Below, in pieces: positions 5,167 to 5,517 of a stretch of 5,517 nucleotides of DNA (position 1 is its first letter; each line of letters opens with the position of its first letter). The DNA lies in NCBI GenBank assembly GCA_018820745.1, contig JAHJNP010000325.1, positions 1-5,517 of the forward strand, written 5' to 3'. Made by a program: the position numbers and the translations under genes. The stretch is from Gammaproteobacteria bacterium. GTDB lineage: Bacteria > Pseudomonadota > Gammaproteobacteria > Burkholderiales > Thiobacillaceae. The notes below the pieces were generated by a model. That model was not told the DNA's origin. It saw only the letters and a list, made by a program, of their open reading frames with translations, and made no database searches.

Positions 5167-5517
5167 TTAAACCTTGGCGAGTTCCGCGCGCATCGCGGCG
5201 ATGATGCTGTTGTAGCGCTGCGGGTCGCTGTCCTTGGCGGCACCGAACACGGCCGAGCCTGCGACGAAGGTGTCGACGCCAGCGCGCGCGACTTCGGCGA
5301 TGTTGGCCGGGCCGACACCGCCGTCGATCTCGATGTTCACGTTGAGGCCGCGGTCGTCGATCATCTTGCGCACGGCACGCGCCTTGTCGAGCACGTAGGG
5401 GATGAACTTCTGGCCGCCGAAGCCGGGGTTGACCGACATCAGCAGCACCATGTCGATCTTGTCGAGCGTGTATTCCAGCACGTCGAGCGGGGTGGCGGGG
5501 TTGAACACCAGGCCGGC
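5167..5517 (-). CDS. rpe: Ribulose-phosphate 3-epimerase (5' end cut by window)
   Basis: Interconverts ribulose 5-phosphate and xylulose 5-phosphate in the pentose phosphate pathway and Calvin cycle. The C-terminal 116 residues of a usual length near 225 are visible. The fragment shows the second half of a TIM barrel: GLVFNPATP at the edge, [16 protein letters not shown] (flexible loop and phosphate-binding PGFGG), IEIDGGV (the catalytic/metal-binding aspartate strand) and FVAGSAVFG (phosphate-binding strand). It ends AELAKV, like other Rpe proteins. The frame continues unbroken past the GTG at 5508, so that codon is an internal valine and not a start. It is followed in the same direction by gph after 78 nt. 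Confidence 0.95.
   Translation of the reverse strand, partial: AGLVFNPATPLDVLEYTLDKIDMVLLMSVNPGFGGQKFIPYVLDKARAVRKMIDDRGLNVNIEIDGGVGPANIAEVARAGVDTFVAGSAVFGAAKDSDPQRYNSIIAAMRAELAKV

Noticed and set aside
5085..5318. Minus-strand open frame spanning the CAAG/CTTG array and part of rpe
   Set aside because: Out of frame with the conserved Rpe sequence; it is only a shadow translated through the repeat.

Overview
The window looks like chromosome of a GC-rich, sulfur-oxidising proteobacterium, most likely a betaproteobacterium of the Thiobacillus or Sulfuritalea kind. The lineage is an inference from high GC, the rpe-gph-trpE gene order and the sulfide-oxidation genes; no rRNA or other phylogenetic marker is present. 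There are six protein genes. Two of them, sqr at the left edge and rpe at the right edge, are cut by the window. I found no tRNA, rRNA, CRISPR array, transposase or phage gene.

Left half (about 1-2791): a sulfide-response module. A minus-strand pair, an unrecognised 67-residue protein followed by sulfide:quinone oxidoreductase (sqr), is transcribed away from a plus-strand sigma-54 activator. The activator has an N-terminal PAS-like domain, an AAA+ domain and a Fis-type HTH. Its sensor domain carries three cysteines (C49, C60, C67) with the same spacing I recall for the sulfane-sulfur sensor FisR (C53, C64, C71). The divergent spacer holds a consensus-grade -24/-12 promoter facing the sqr pair (1367-1384). 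About 114 bp upstream of its predicted start site is a twin-palindrome operator (1455-1487): two GTCATGAC octamers exactly 21 bp apart. Sensor, enhancer site, promoter and target enzyme are therefore all visible. The likely logic is that sulfide or polysulfide modifies the cysteines, the activator remodels sigma-54 polymerase, and sqr is expressed.

Right half (2805-5517, minus strand): the housekeeping run rpe -> gph -> trpE. It covers ribulose-phosphate epimerase (pentose phosphate/Calvin cycle), phosphoglycolate phosphatase (2-phosphoglycolate salvage, relevant to Rubisco-using autotrophs) and anthranilate synthase component I (tryptophan). trpE is normally followed by trpG-trpD-trpC in relatives. 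Here it ends 13 bp from the convergent end of the sigma-54 activator gene, so the run is cut off from the rest of trp.

The two spacers inside this run are unusual. The rpe-gph spacer (5089-5166) is a symmetric array of four CAAGNNN units facing four CTTGNNN units with a strict 7-bp period. The gph-trpE spacer (4299-4407) has two inverted arms, each built of three CACAGAG units with a period of about 8 bp. Both look like dispersed intergenic repeat elements.
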